From Atriophallophorus winterbourni (Eukaryota; Platyhelminthes; Trematoda; Plagiorchiida; Microphallidae): DNA of 64,000 bases. How positions within the stretch are numbered: the first letter of the stretch is position 1; each line of letters begins with the position of its first letter. A program made the position numbers and the translations under genes. Where the stretch lies: the NCBI GenBank assembly GCA_013407085.1, contig JACCGJ010013600.1, forward strand, positions 1-64,000, given 5' to 3'. Below the pieces are notes generated by a model. The model did no database searches and was not told where the DNA came from. It worked only from the letters and a program-made list of their open reading frames with translations. This document shows positions 10,931 to 22,438 of the stretch, piece after piece.

Positions 10931-12311
10931 GTGAGGACTACGTCTTCGCTTATCTGTGCATTTAAATCGTTGTCAGAATCCATTGGGGACACGCTATTTA
11001 TATTTACTGGAGTACCGGATTTGCACTATTTGTGGTGTTGTTTTGTTGTTGTTGGTTTCGTGCCACTGATATATAATCGTGTAGTACTGTGCAGCTAACA
11101 CTGTTCTAATTTGAGTTGCCACCGGCAGTGAGCTGCATGTAGAAACGCACCTGACTCGCAATCCCACTTTGTTTCTCATATCTGTCTAGTCCTTAGCAAC
11201 CTGACAATATCTAAACCTGTGTGCAGTTTTTGAATGCGCGGCACTCTGACTTAAACGGATGTGCAATCGTTCAGCATTTCTAAGCTGTGCGGCTAACATC
11301 GTGCTAAATCGATTGGCCAACGATAGTGAGCTGCATGCTAAAACGCGCTGTATTCCTACTACCATTTCTATTCCTCCCTCATATCTGTTTTGGCCCGGGA
11401 AACCTGACAATATCTCCGCCCAATTGCAGTCTCTGACTGTGGAGCACAGCCTGGATCAGGCTTGTGCTTTCATCATTATCATCACTTTGCCTGTATCAAG
11501 CTTGTGATTTAAGGAGGTTGAAAACATCTTTAATATGATGCGCTGGCCAGTCTTTTATTGATGTCGGATTATCTGTCATGTTATATTGCTATCTACAGCG
11601 TAGCTGTGTCAGCGATCCCTCATCCCGTTGGCCTGAAGATATTTCTCCCAAAAGATTTCATTTGTTTCTATATCTTAGTACGGTTCTATCATTAATTAAA
11701 AATAACACTCGATCTTTTTATACTATTGTATTGTGTACGGATGTGCAATCGTGCACTAGTTCGTATTACCCATTTTAAACCGTGGTGCATTGATTTTCCA
11801 CCGGTACTGATGGTATGATAATATGGTATGAAAACACAAGCCTAATCCAGGCTGAGATACTGTCAGGTTTCCCAGGCCTAGACAGATATGAGAAAATACA
11901 TAGAATGAAAATTGAAATGGTAGTGAAACTCTAGCGTGTTTCAGCTTGCATCTCACTACCGGTGGCCAATCAATTAATCACTATGTTAGCCGCATAGCAT
12001 AGAAAAACTGCACAGTTGCACATCTGTGCTGAGCTTCATGCAGTAACACGCTGGGATACTGCTATTTTCCCTCTCTTCTATATCTGTTGTGCCCTAGGCA
12101 ACTTGACAATATCTTAGCCCATGTGCAGTCTGTGACAGTGTGGCACGTTGCCTAGATCAGGCTCGTCATTTCTTACATACACCCATCGTATTGTATATGA
12201 AATGATATGCCTAGTCTCATACAAACTGTGATTGATTTTACGAGGTTTTTGCTACACATCCTACGTTACTAAGCAACAGACATGTAGATTTCATTTACGC
12301 TCCTTTTTCAG
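10931..12311 (+). other. Intron of the hnRNP C-like gene, filled with short dispersed repeats
   Basis: Bounded by GTGAGG at 10931 and the acceptor CTCCTTTTTCAG ending at 12311. At least five copies of the 8.5-kb dispersed repeat family occupy it: about 11082-11255, 11256-11490, 11738-11810 (forward), 11812-12020 (inverted) and 12021-12180 (forward). The only unrepeated part is about 11490-11737 and the last 130 bases. Confidence 0.7.
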
Positions 12312-12384
12312 ATGTGACCATCGCCTCCGAGCCGGAGAATCGCAAACGCGGTCGAACCAACACATTCACAAATCTCACACACAC
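12312..12384 (+). CDS. HNRNPC: hnRNP C/RALY-like protein, second coding exon (3' limit uncertain)
   Basis: After the polypyrimidine acceptor, the exon joins exon 1 in phase (G plus AT gives Asp) and reads DVTIASEPENRKRGR, aligning with the hnRNP C segment that follows the RRM (DINLAAEP). Downstream the reading becomes low-complexity (TNTFTNLTHTG). At about 12385 the sequence passes into the 3' truncated end of a minus-strand RTE-like element. Either a donor (CACAG then GTAAAC at 12385) ends the exon exactly there, or the RTE insertion broke the exon; I cannot tell which. Confidence 0.65.
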
Positions 12385-14656
12385 AGGTAAACTCTCCCCT
12401 TGAGTCTCAAACTCACGTCAGACCTCTTCCAGAGATGATCTAAACTAGTGAACGCGGAGCGAGCTCTCGCAATGCGAGAACCGATCTTACTTTCCAGCCC
12501 TCCTCCCGCCGTGATGCTGCTACCAAGATAGGTGAACTGTTCCACACAGTCCAGACTGAGGTCATCGACCGTCAGAGTGGGCTGCAACCCATCTCAATCT
12601 TGGAGAAGAACCTTACAATTAGTTGGAGCTAAGTGCAATCCGTACCTAGACGCCTCCAATGCTAGTTGGTTCAGGGCATTCTGTAGGAACACCGGATCAT
12701 CACCAAGCAAAACAATGTCAACGGCATAATCAAGGTCAGTGACACGGTTACCTGGAAGTAGCTCGATCCCACCCTCAGTGAAGCTACGGAGAGCATTCTG
12801 GAGGACATCCTCGATCGCAAAGTTGAACAAGAATGAGGACAGCGGACAGCCCTGGCGCACGCCACTGGTTGTGAGGAACGCCGGAGATAGGCTGCCGTAG
12901 ACCCTGACCCTCCCTGGTGAATGAGAATAGAGCTCCTTCAAGATGCCGACATACTCAGGAGGGATGCCACTCCTAAGCAAGCAGTTCCAAAGAGTAGTTC
13001 TGTCCACCGAGTCGAACGCGGCCCGGATGTCCAGAAAAGCTACGATGGTTGGTCGCCGGTACAGGTGTCTGTGCTCTAATAACTGTCGCAGGACAAAAAG
13101 CTGATCCACGCATCCTCGCCCCGGGCGGAATCCAGCCTGGTCCTCACGGCAACGTAACTCCCGAATGGGCGATAGCCGACGAAGGAGGATGGAAACCAGG
13201 AGTTTAGACGCGACAGGAGTCAGGGATATCCCACGATGATTGGAACACAGATTCCGTGCGCCCTTCCTAAAGATTGGGATAACCGTCGATTCACCACATG
13301 ACGCCGGGACCCGCTCCTCAGCCCACATTTTGGTAAACAAATCACGTAACACCGCTGCCACAAGATCACCTCCCTCTCTAAACAAAATCGGGTGGAGGTC
13401 GTCAGGACCACGTGACTTGTGGCGCTTCAGTGCTCAAATCACCTCTCTCACCTCCTGGAGATCGGGAGCGGCTAAGGAAACGGGCCAAGGCGTGCAAATC
13501 GGTGTCTCAGGCGGCGAGGTCGGAGGAGGTGGCTGGCTGAACTGAGCACCAAAGTGCTCAGCCCAGCGTTCTAAGCGTCTACTAAGATTGGTGATCGGCG
13601 AGCCGTCAGTTTCGCAAATAGTCTCGCTCACTGTATTCAGTTTCGAACCAGTAGCTCTAATTAACTGAAACAATTTGCGAGTATTGCCCGATGCGGCTGC
13701 AACCTCCATCTCACAAGCACGTTGCGTCCACCAGAACTCGCGGTCATTCCTTAAGCTGGCCTTCAAGCGGGCATTGAATTCTCTCCGAGCACGGTTGTGT
13801 TCAGTCCCGGTGGGTAAAGTTCGACGGTGATCGATTGAAGCAAGTGACTGGGCCGAGATCCAAGAGCGCGGCAAAGCGCGGGTGGGTTGACAGCTTTCAG
13901 AAGTAGCGCAGTAAAAGTGCTGTCCGAGCAAATTTAAAGAGCTGCTTAACATCAGACGGGGGTGCTTCTGCGAGCTCCCCGGTCAATGCATGATGGAACT
14001 CGGTTCTGACAGCGGGGAGCATCAAAGAGGCGGTGTCTACATGAGTTCGTCTTGCGCGTGCCTCAACCCTCATAGAAGTTGTCCTTACTGAGATCCGCAC
14101 TACAGTCCGTTGGAGCGTAGGCAGAAATCACAAACAAATCACTCCGCGTTTCGCACCGCCTGTTCACCCGACAGTGGCCACGAAATCGTGCACCGCACAA
14201 TCTGCTGTCAACGGGAATCCACTCTAAGAGTGATTGCTCAGCACGGGAACTGAGCGCGATACCGACGCCAGCCAATCCGGCAGAGGAAGCATCCGGGTCA
14301 CTAGAGAGGCGCAGGTGGAATCTGTTGTCTGGTTCAGCTGGTGAGACCAACTGACAGACTTCGCTTGTGTCACGGAAACGGGTTTCCGACAAGCAGCAGA
14401 TATCAATGCCTAACGTCTCGAGCGTTCGTGCAAGGCCGGTCTGTTGTCCCGGTTGTAGCAAGGTCCGAACGTTGAACGAAGCTAACCTAAATGAAACCCG
14501 CGGGCGTAGAAGAGTTGCAGCAATCGACGGCTGTCTAGACGGCATGAGTCGTACATCAGGTAGAGAGAGCGAATCGGGGATGGTAACATGTGGAGAAGAA
14601 GCAATAGAAGCAATAGAGGAGATAGAGGTAGGAATTTCTAGTGCGGTTATTGTCAT
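12385..14656 (-). pseudogene. RTE-like non-LTR retrotransposon, endonuclease and RT, internally deleted
   Basis: Read from 14656 downward. The endonuclease start has FNVRTLLQPGQQ, CCLSETR and ISAYAPTDCSADLSKDNFYEG, then stops at 14063 with the catalytic C-terminal half missing. A linker ORF (13952-13434, WWTQRACEMEVAAA, RKLFQLIRATG) follows. The RT ORF (13385-12594) has HRGISLTPVASKLL, DQAGFRPGRGCVDQ, VAFLDIRAAFDSVDR and SGVRQGCPLSSFLF. The catalytic box is YAVD instead of YADD, so the active-site Asp is lost. A last ORF (12587-12375) carries FTYLGSSITAGGG and LKGRVY, and the element stops there, lacking its C-terminus. Motifs place it in the RTE group. Dead by deletion and by the active-site change. 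Confidence 0.85.
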
Positions 14657-15058
14657 TGTTTGGGTGTGGGCGTGATACTACCCGGTTGCCCGGTTGATCT
14701 TGAGGACTCCCACCTCAAGCCTTTGGCCCGAAAGCCTAACCCGCAAGGCAGCGGAGCGAGATTAAGGATCGCACCTATCGGGGCCGGATACTGTAGGTAC
14801 AGTTCACAAGCCATTCGCGAGGTAGAGACCAAGCAGGGACTCCCGACATAATCCCAACCAGTCGAGCCGGTGATCCTTGTGGATTCATACGCCTCTTCTG
14901 GTATACAATGTCCGCGAGGGACAAGGAGACTGTGTTTGTCTGGCTTCTCACCATTGACCAACCTGGTATGAGTAACTCTGAAGATGCCACGAAGACTTCA
15001 CCCAGTATAGCTCAATGGATAATCGAGGCACGCAAGCCGCTGCACCACGTCAAGGTAC
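14657..15058 (-). other. 5' leader of the minus-strand RTE-like element
   Basis: GC-rich sequence upstream of the element's ATG, with CCGGGTAGTAT just before the start codon. The leader of the 27.8-kb RTE has the same block at the same place. Its far end resembles bases 9085-9155. The 102-codon and 71-codon minus-strand ORFs here have no protein features. A plus-strand A-box-like string (TAGCTCAATGG) at about 15010 has no B box. Confidence 0.5.
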
Positions 15059-15444
15059 AGTCTCGGCGCAACGGTTTTGTTTTGTTTGTGCTTGTACCGC
15101 CGAAGTGAGTACATTTCGGATCCGTCAGAACGCCCCGTTGATGCCGCGCGTGTTGCTCGAGGTGATACGAAAACACGGCAAAACGAACCGCAATTGTGAC
15201 TAGCGAAATACCTACGGGACTGGCACAGGCCCAGGAAAAATCCTCTTCGCAATCGGTGAAGTCTGTGGATTCAACAAACAGATCATTTTCTGGCTCGTGT
15301 AAGTTTGTTTGGTATTTTCAGACAAGCCACTGTTGCCCATTGCTCGTGTCACAGCGTTCTCTGGGCCTATTTCGGTTGTTTTTGTTCACCTTTTTCGCTT
15401 CTATATGCTATATACTTAATCTCCAAGAGTATTAAACATTCATT
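15059..15444. other. No recognised gene
   Basis: Mixed sequence. A short block (TTGTACCGCCGAA) near 15096 recurs at about 33803. The last 14 bases (15431-15444) are the left copy of a target-site duplication. Confidence 0.35.
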
Positions 15445-15716
15445 TCTTACTTTTACTTTACTTTTGTGCGACTATCTTCTAATGGAGGATGAGTCGGCTT
15501 CGATGAAGATTCTTGGGAATTTGGGTACAAAGCGGCGTCCCCAGCACCACTCGGCGTTTGTTCGAGGCAGCTTCTCTAGCAAGGCAACATGGGTTGCCAG
15601 AAAGAGGTGGTGTGCATCAACTAACCGTCTGCAACACTCTGTTTAAGATATTTCTTCGGGATTTTCTCCCGAAGCCTTTCCCGATCGGGTATCCCGCAAG
15701 GCAGCGGTTGTTTAAA
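15445..15716 (-). repeat. RTE-related non-autonomous repeat, 5'-truncated copy with target-site duplication
   Basis: A minus-strand copy: tail (AAGTA-type) at 15445-15462, then CTCCATTAGAAGATAGTCGCAC reversed, up to about 15716, where it is truncated. The 14-base word ATTAAACATTCATT is present on both sides (15431-15444 and 15717-15730). This is a clean target-site duplication and proves mobility by target-primed insertion. Confidence 0.75.
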
Positions 15717-15887
15717 ATTAAACATTCATTGCACAATTTTATTATTTTGGAAAGCAGCGTAGGTGCATTCCGATCAAATTTCGTTCACTTATCTATCGAA
15801 AGGACACCGCATGCTTGGAATGTTTTAATTTTTGACCCAACTGGATTCGTTCGTTCACTTTATCCAGCATGTATTGCTGACCTTTAA

Positions 15888-16435
15888 CTTTTTTTACTTT
15901 TGTGCGACTATCTCCTCCTGGAGGATGAGTCGGCTTCAAAGAAGATTCTTGGGAATTTGGGTACAAAGCGGCGTCCCCAGCACCACTCGGCGTTTGTTCG
16001 AGTCCGCTTCTCTAGCCTTTGCTCAACCAAGTGCGACCTGCAAGGTAGCAGGGAGTTGCCAGAAAGAGGTGGTCTACCAGACTCTGTTCCAGGTTTTTCC
16101 TCAGGGTTTTCTCCCGAAGCCTTTCACGCGATCGGGTGTCCCACAAGGCAGCGGAGGTTTAAAATCATGGTTTTCCTTCCCTTAGATGAAATGCCCTCCC
16201 GGGCTCACGAGCTACATCTGCCCGAAGCAAACTGGTTTTCACGCGCCAGTCACTCGCCCTCGCTCCTTCTCCTGTTGGTAGAAGCAGTTCCGCCGGGCTC
16301 GGGGAGCCACTCGTGCAGGCCAGAAGCTGAACTTAGTTGTCAGAGGCTATTTGAGACGCATGCCATATGGGAGCATTTTATAAACAGTGGGAGCTTATCC
16401 CCACTGCCACCCTCGGCTATGACAACCTTAAAAGT
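15888..16435 (-). repeat. RTE-related non-autonomous repeat, full-length copy
   Basis: A full-length minus-strand copy running from the CCACCTATG-type 5' end at about 16430 (GGCTATGACAACC on the plus strand) to the AAAAGT tail near 15890. The plus strand carries an open frame of 183 codons (15900-16451) beginning MCDYLLLEDE, antisense to the repeat's inferred direction. Confidence 0.7.
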
Positions 16436-17340
16436 GATTATCCAAATGTAGTTGAATGATTGTCTGTATGAATAAATGAATATCTGTACGCAGGGAGTAT
16501 CGGTCCATATTGTAGGGCAGCGAAGCCTGGACGACCGAAGCAAGATACGAACGGAGGCCAAATACTTTGCATTCACAAATCATCCGCCGTATCTATTACC
16601 TATCATGGATGGAAAGAAGTTATGAATACTGAAGTATTTTCTAAAGCTGGAACTGTCTTTTGAGACATAGAGTGCTCGCGAATTATTTATGAATATTTAA
16701 AGCATTATATTGCCAAACCTCGGGTAGGGTTTGAGCGCACGCCCTACCTCGCCGTTCCTGTTTAACTAAAATCTCGCAGTTTCATTGGCTTGTTTTATAA
16801 ATTATGTGCGGTCGATTGCAACAGTAACTTGGTCGGTTTCGTTGAGTTAATGGAAAATAACATGACGTAGCGTTTTGGGATTTCGACGTAAGAGATTCCT
16901 CTGATCACCGCTTGGTGTTTTGCTCGTGTGATACTCTCTGAAGTGTGTACACGTCGGTCTAACCAATAGCAGTAGAGTGGACTACAAGAGTCTGCTTTGT
17001 ATCACCCATTTGCCCACAAGACTTCGCACCAGATCGTTTCTCACATTGATTGAAAATACCCGCGGTAGTTCTGTTTAAGGTGTATGATATCCCAAATGCA
17101 ACAATGACCTCGGATATTATTAACAGTTCAAAGTATGGTTAAGTTATCCACCGGGTGGGAAACAGTAGTAATGACTTTATATGCAGGGATAAAATTGCTT
17201 CGCATTTTATTTTGTGAACGATTACTCAAGTCCGGTCGTCTAAGACGCCCAACGTATGACATATTATGAAAATCGTCGATATGCTTAGACGAAATCAAGG
17301 TCCCTCTACCCCCTTATTTAATTACTCCGAAACAAACAGG
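16436..17340. other. No recognised gene or repeat
   Basis: About 900 bases without ORFs of note, splice-flanked coding exons or similarity to the other repeats here. Confidence 0.4.
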
Positions 17341-17440
17341 CTTTCAGGCACCAAGCCTGGGCAACCTAACAGTATTTCAGCCCATGGGCAGTCTTTGATT
17401 TTGCGGTACTTTGTCTAGATTAGGCTTGCGCTTTCATACG
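17341..17440 (+). repeat. Fragment of the short dispersed repeat
   Basis: Matches the 3' half of the family (CCTGGGCAACCTAACAGTAT through GCTTGCGCTTTCATAC). Confidence 0.55.
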
Positions 17441-17616
17441 TACATATACCAGGCGCCATCTCCACCCAATTACACCTAACGTGTTCCAACTTGTTATCGA
17501 TCCTTTGGCGTATTTTTTTACACAACGACCACGTCTTCACACTTGATCAATGTGCTTTATCTCATGGAGCTCCATATTTATCCTCTTCCTTCGTATCTCC
17601 CTTTCGTTCGATCCAG

Positions 17617-17731
17617 CTCGCGCCTCTTCCGAGGACATCCTCATTTGTGGCAGCTGTCGTCGCATGTTCGACCAAGTGGACGATTTGATTTCTCAAAAAA
17701 ATGGCTGGCTGCAGCTTGAGCCACGTCCCGT
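17617..17731 (+). CDS. BCL11-like zinc-finger protein, exon with the first finger
   Basis: Bounded by a strong polypyrimidine acceptor (ends CGATCCAG at 17616) and a donor GTGAGT at 17732. The frame reads SSEDILICGSCRRMFDQVDD then LISQKNGWLQL. This resembles the N-terminal atypical finger of BCL11/CTIP transcription factors (DLLTCGQC, then F and a His...Cys pair). The Cys pair CGSC is kept, but the expected His and final Cys read Gln and Trp. The finger may therefore be altered, or the exon boundaries differ, or the base run TCAAAAAAAT has suffered a change. The second-finger exon lies downstream on the same strand at 21835, but the phases (two bases left here, two bases needed there) do not join directly, so at least one exon between is missing from my model. 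Confidence 0.45.
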
Positions 17732-17861
17732 GTGAGTCGTGCCGATGCCGTTTGGGTGAGTCGAGTGTTGGTTGTTGTTGTTGGTTTGCTTGCACCCTTG
17801 AAGCAATCCGTTTTCGTGTTGTAAAACTGTGTTCTGATCTGAGACAGCATTATGTATGTAT

Positions 17862-19000
17862 GTATGTATGAACGCACAAGCCAGAAGGTGGCATACAGTC
17901 AAAGACTGCACGTGAGCCATAATACTGTCAGGTTACCCAGACCTAGACAGGTATTCGCAAAGAAAATAGGAGCAGGAATGACAGTGCGTTTTCATCGTGT
18001 ATTCGCATGCAGCTCACTACCGGTGGTGTTAGCCGCCCAGCACAGTAGTAATGCACCATTGTTCATCCGTGGACAGCAAGTACCGGATTCTTAATTGCCA
18101 TACATTCATAACAAAATGAAACCCTGAGAAGCTACGAAATCGATAGAATATGAAAGATAAATTCACTGGAACAATGTGCTTATACCTCTTTATCGTAACA
18201 AGCTTTCCTTACAACTGTCTTTGACAACATATGAGATCAAGCAATCTCTACGTAGATGTATTTACAACAAAACCGTCCGATGTGTGATATGTATCTTGTG
18301 CCGGTTGATTGACCTGTCCGTTGTCCTCTGTGTACATCCAGCCGTTACATCTTCGGAGGGGGTTCTCACGTGTTTGAACGTCTATTCACCCCATGCTCTC
18401 TACCCATGAGTCCATCCCGAACATGGTATGGTATGGTATGAAAGCACAAGCCTAATCCAGGCAAAGTGCCGCACAGTCAGAGACTGCACGTGGGATAAGA
18501 TAATGTCTGGTTGCCCAGGCCTAGACAGATATGAGGGGGGAATAGAAATGGTATTGAGACTCCAGATTGTTTCGGTATGCAGCTCACTACCGGTGACCAA
18601 TTAAATCAGCACGATGTTAGCCACACAGCACAGAAATACTGCACGATTTCCCGTCCGTGCACAGAGGATATAGTGAGTGTATGTGTCCCAGGTTGATGCC
18701 CTACGTGTCTGTATGCGACAAAAATCCATCGATGGTGCAGGTTAAACGCGAGGATGACCCTCAATAGAGCCTCGTAACCCCCAAAGTTTACCTTGCAAGG
18801 ATGTGTATTCGTGTTGTACTTTTGTGCTGTGCATTAATTTGATTTGCCAAAGAAGGTGATCTAGATGAGGAAACACGCTTGACTCTCACCGCCATTTCCC
18901 CTTTCATTTATCTGTCCAGTCCTGGTCAACCTAACAGTATCAGAGCCCACGTGCAGTCTACAACTGTGCGACACTTTGCCTGGATGAGGCTTGTGGTGTC
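17862..19000. repeat. Cluster of short dispersed repeats
   Basis: Inverted copies at about 17862-18075 and 18420-18800 (the latter complete, from AAGCCTAATCCAGG to CCCCAAAGTTTACC), then a forward copy at 18795-19000. Between them (18076-18419) nothing is recognised. The cluster sits in the presumed intron between the two BCL11-like exons. Confidence 0.65.
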
Positions 19001-19357
19001 ATATATTGCGTGTCATTGATCAGCTCAACCATCGATATACATTCCACATCGATCAGAAATTGAGTCAGTCGAAAACAGGTTGTAGGGAATGTGTGCACTC
19101 CAAAACTAGTCCCCCTGATTAGTCTAATCCTATCACCCTGTGGATGGGGTTAAAACTAGCTCTGTTCCACCTATCCTTCGAGGCTCACCGTACTTACTCA
19201 TATCTTGAGAGGGACACCTTCATAGAAACAGCAACAGCTCGGGATGTGGGCAAATGTTTCGCTTGTAGCGGGATCGATTCTTCTATACCCGCCGCTTCTT
19301 GTCCAAACAACCCAATCCCTTCCCCCATCGCCAACCATTTTAACTGGATATTTATTC

Positions 19358-21803
19358 ACTTCTGGCTGCCAGTTTTCAAACGACACTCCTGTTTATGGGA
19401 GACTTCAACCTTCCAAACTTGATGAAGAAAAACGCTCTTTCGACGAATTCGCTCGACAATGCTTTTTCAAGAACTGATCTTTGATATTCCTTCTTATAAC
19501 CACGTATTTGATAACACTAGATATAGAGATGGTAACATACCATCCGTCCTGGATCTTATACTAACGAGTGAGGAACACGCCGTCGAAAATCTCGGCTACG
19601 AAACTCCATTGGGTTCTAGCGACCACCTGGTACTCTTATACGATTATGTTTGTCAAGCTGCGAGAAAGAACGACATCAACAAAACAAAACTACAACTGGA
19701 TATTGGAAGTATTCACAATGCTCTCCGAACGATTTCTGACTGGAAACCAGACACCACGGACGTGCATCGTTCTTGGGTAAACTTCATAGAGAAGCTGTGT
19801 GATGAAATAAACCTACATTCCAGATTTGTGCCTAAGACAGCGAAAAAACGATTTACCTTCACGTTAAGAAGCCGCACAAGGAAGTGGATTAAGATACTCA
19901 ACGATGCATGGAGAAACTATGTCCAGAATCCGATGCCAGATAATTGGGAAACATATCGTCTGTTGAGGAACAAGGTCACCTCTCTTATCACCGAGGACAA
20001 GCAGTCTCACCAGGCAAGACTACTGACCATAATGGAGCGGAACCCCGAAGTCTTGTACCATATCGTTAACACTACATCAAAAATTAGGCCAGGAATCTCA
20101 GCACTACGCACACCTCATGGTCTAACTACGACTGCGTCCGAGGCTGCTGAAGTTCTTGCAGGTTACTACTGCAAAGTTTTTAGTCCCATGGAATCAGTGC
20201 ATCTTACGCCGCATTCGATCGGCTTTTCCGATTAAATACCAAACGAAATCTCAATAAACAATGAGTGTCATGCTCAGACTTCTTCGATTAAATACCACAA
20301 AGTCACCAGGAGAAGATGGAATCACTCCTTTTATTCTCAAACGATGCGCATCCTCATTGTGTGGTCCACTTAGCACGTTATTCCAAATTTCGCTCGTTTC
20401 CGCGGAATGGAAATCTGGTATCATCACACCAATCTACAAGGGCGGGAATCGATCAGACGCTGCGAACTATAGACCAATTACGTTGTTGCCAGTAATTTCT
20501 AAAGTGTTAGAGAGTTTAGTAGCGGAAAAGATCACCAATCACCTCGAAACCAATAGACTGCTTGCGACTGAACAGCACGGTTTCAGGAAATATCATTCAT
20601 GTCTATCTAATCTCTCGCTCACCTTAAACGACTGGACTGAATGTGAGGACAATGGTTACTCCATCCACGCATGCTTTTTAGACATGTCAAAGGCTTTTGA
20701 CCGCGTCAATCATAGTATTTTAATCCAGAAACTTGAATTGCACGGGATAACAGGAAAACTTCTTGCTTGGCTAGAAAACTATCTACGCGACAGGAGTGCC
20801 CAAGTCAGAGTTGACGGCGCCTTATCGAAACCATTCAAAATTACGAGCGGAGTGCCCCAGGGTCGGTCCTCGGACCGATTTTGTTTTTGATCTACGCAAA
20901 CGACATTCCCGAGCGTGTTAAATGCAAGATTATGTTATTTGCAGACGATATAAAGCTTTGGAGAAGCATACGTACAAATGATGACTGTGGAACTTTGCAG
21001 AAGGATCTAAACACATTGCACGATTGGTCTCTGAGAAACAAGATCTTAAACATTGGAAAGACTGTGAATTACAACTACGCTCTTGGGTCCCACCAACTCG
21101 TCTGGACAACTGAAGAGAAGGATTTGGGTGTTTGGACCAGGTCAAGTCTGAAGACTTCACTGCAGTGCAAAGCGGCATACAAAAAGGCGTCACAAGTATT
21201 GCCGTTATTGAGACGAATTTTCGGCAGATTCTCCAATCAGTCGTTGCCCCGTATCATGAACACCTATCGGAGACCAGAGATGGAGTACGCTGTTCAGGCT
21301 TGGTCACCCTGGATTCAGAAAGACATCAATTTTCTGCAGCGTATTTACCAACAAACCACAAAGCGTGTACCCGGACTAGCTGCTAAACGTTTGAGGAGCC
21401 TCAATCTTTTTGACTTTCGCTGTCGTCGACTAAGAAGTGACCTCCTACTGATGTACAAGATTATGCACGTCCCTAACCATCCCTTGTCCAAACATTTCAC
21501 ACGCTCGCCACCCCGTGCCAGTCGGAAACATGAACTTACAGTGCTTATTCCCAATTCAAGACTAAACTGTCGAATATATTCGTATGCTGTACGTGTAAGT
21601 TTCACATGGAACACCATCTCATCCACTGTTACACACTCAGCCAACATGGATATTTTTAAAGCTAATTTGATACGATTTACACTACATGAGTTTCCCTGTT
21701 CTTCTTCTTTTTATTGTATATAACTCATAACTCCATCCTATGATTATTGTTAAGCTGAATGCTTTTTAAACCATTACAACTTTGAATCATTTTGAATCAC
21801 TTG
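19358..21803 (+). pseudogene. CR1-like element, 5'-truncated, frameshifted (copy A)
   Basis: Starts inside the endonuclease (TSGCQ/F, then GDFNLPNLM in a shifted frame). It continues as DIPSYNHVFDNTRYRDGN, GSSDHLVLLYDYV, then the RT: KSPGEDGITPF, YRPITLLPVISKVLE, FLDMSKAFDRVNH and SGVPQG. A frameshift lies at about 20865 within GVPQGSVLGP. FADDIKLW lies in the next frame near 20938, and RPEMEYAVQAWSPW near 21270. A stop at 20233 and small deletions break it further. It ends in an octamer-like tail, TTGAATCA repeated, at 21783-21800, the usual CR1 3' end. The stretch is about 95% alike to the element at 40.9-43.8 kb by eye. It is followed at once by the BCL11-like exon. Confidence 0.85.
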
Positions 21804-21834
21804 TATCGTCTCGTCTCTCGGTGTCTTTCTCTAG

Positions 21835-22352
21835 ATGAGCCGGAGCGTCTGGAATGTGCGTATTGTGGCGCGTTCTTCCCGACCGCTTGGCAGCTGATGC
21901 ACCATTGTCACAACGATCATGGCCTAACAATCTACGCCTTGCCATCCCCGCGACATTCACCAGCCAGTTCCACTTCGACCAAACCCAAGACGATCAAGCG
22001 AGAGCTTGTCGACGAGGGAGCGACCAATGTGGTTTCCGACGAGCAAGACAGAACCCAAGGCCAAGCCAGCAGCGATTGGGAGGGAGACGCGGATAACTAT
22101 GCCGATGTGGTCGACGAACGTGCGGGGAAACAATCCCCGGTCGGCACTCCGACACGTGGTGCGGAAGATCAAAGTGAACAACAACATGAGTCACCGGGAG
22201 CGGAAGACGCTAGCCCGGAGGCACATTCTCACCAACGCCGCGTTCGGAGTGGGGAATATGGGCGCCATGAAATCGAACCGGATGAAGATGAAGAAGAGGA
22301 GGAGGATGAGGATGATAACGTCGTTGTTCGTGTGTATAACCAAGTGGAATGA
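21835..22352 (+). CDS. BCL11-like zinc-finger protein, exon with second finger and acidic tail
   Basis: The acceptor GTCTTTCTCTAG ends at 21834; the frame (xAT GAG CCG) reads EPERLECAYCGAFFPTAW, then QLMHHCHNDHGLTIY. This is a C2H2 finger with C-x2-C-x12-H-x4-H spacing. Both the spacing and the words TAW and HGLxIY match the second finger of BCL11A/B (TSAW, THGLRIY), which are nuclear repressors. After the finger come a Ser/Pro stretch, a Lys-rich patch (KPKTIKREL), Gln/Glu-rich sequence and an acidic run near the stop TGA at 22350-22352. A good donor-like GTAAGT sits just past the stop. The ORF upstream of 21835 (MNHLYRL) is retroelement tail and intron. A degraded copy exists at 43817. Confidence 0.65.
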
Positions 22353-22438
22353 ATTAAGTAAGTCACACATGTATTGAGCTTGTTTGTTTGCACGGTTTGT
22401 CTCACAGTTGTCCGTACAGTTTTACATTTTACGGTGTT

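Noticed and set aside
14990..15060. A-box-like TAGCTCAATGG suggesting a tRNA or SINE head
   Set aside because: No B box at the right distance; it is part of an RTE leader.
22300..22380. Donor-like GTAAGT after the acidic tail of the BCL11-like exon
   Set aside because: It follows an in-frame stop, so it would only splice the 3' UTR; not enough to extend the coding model.
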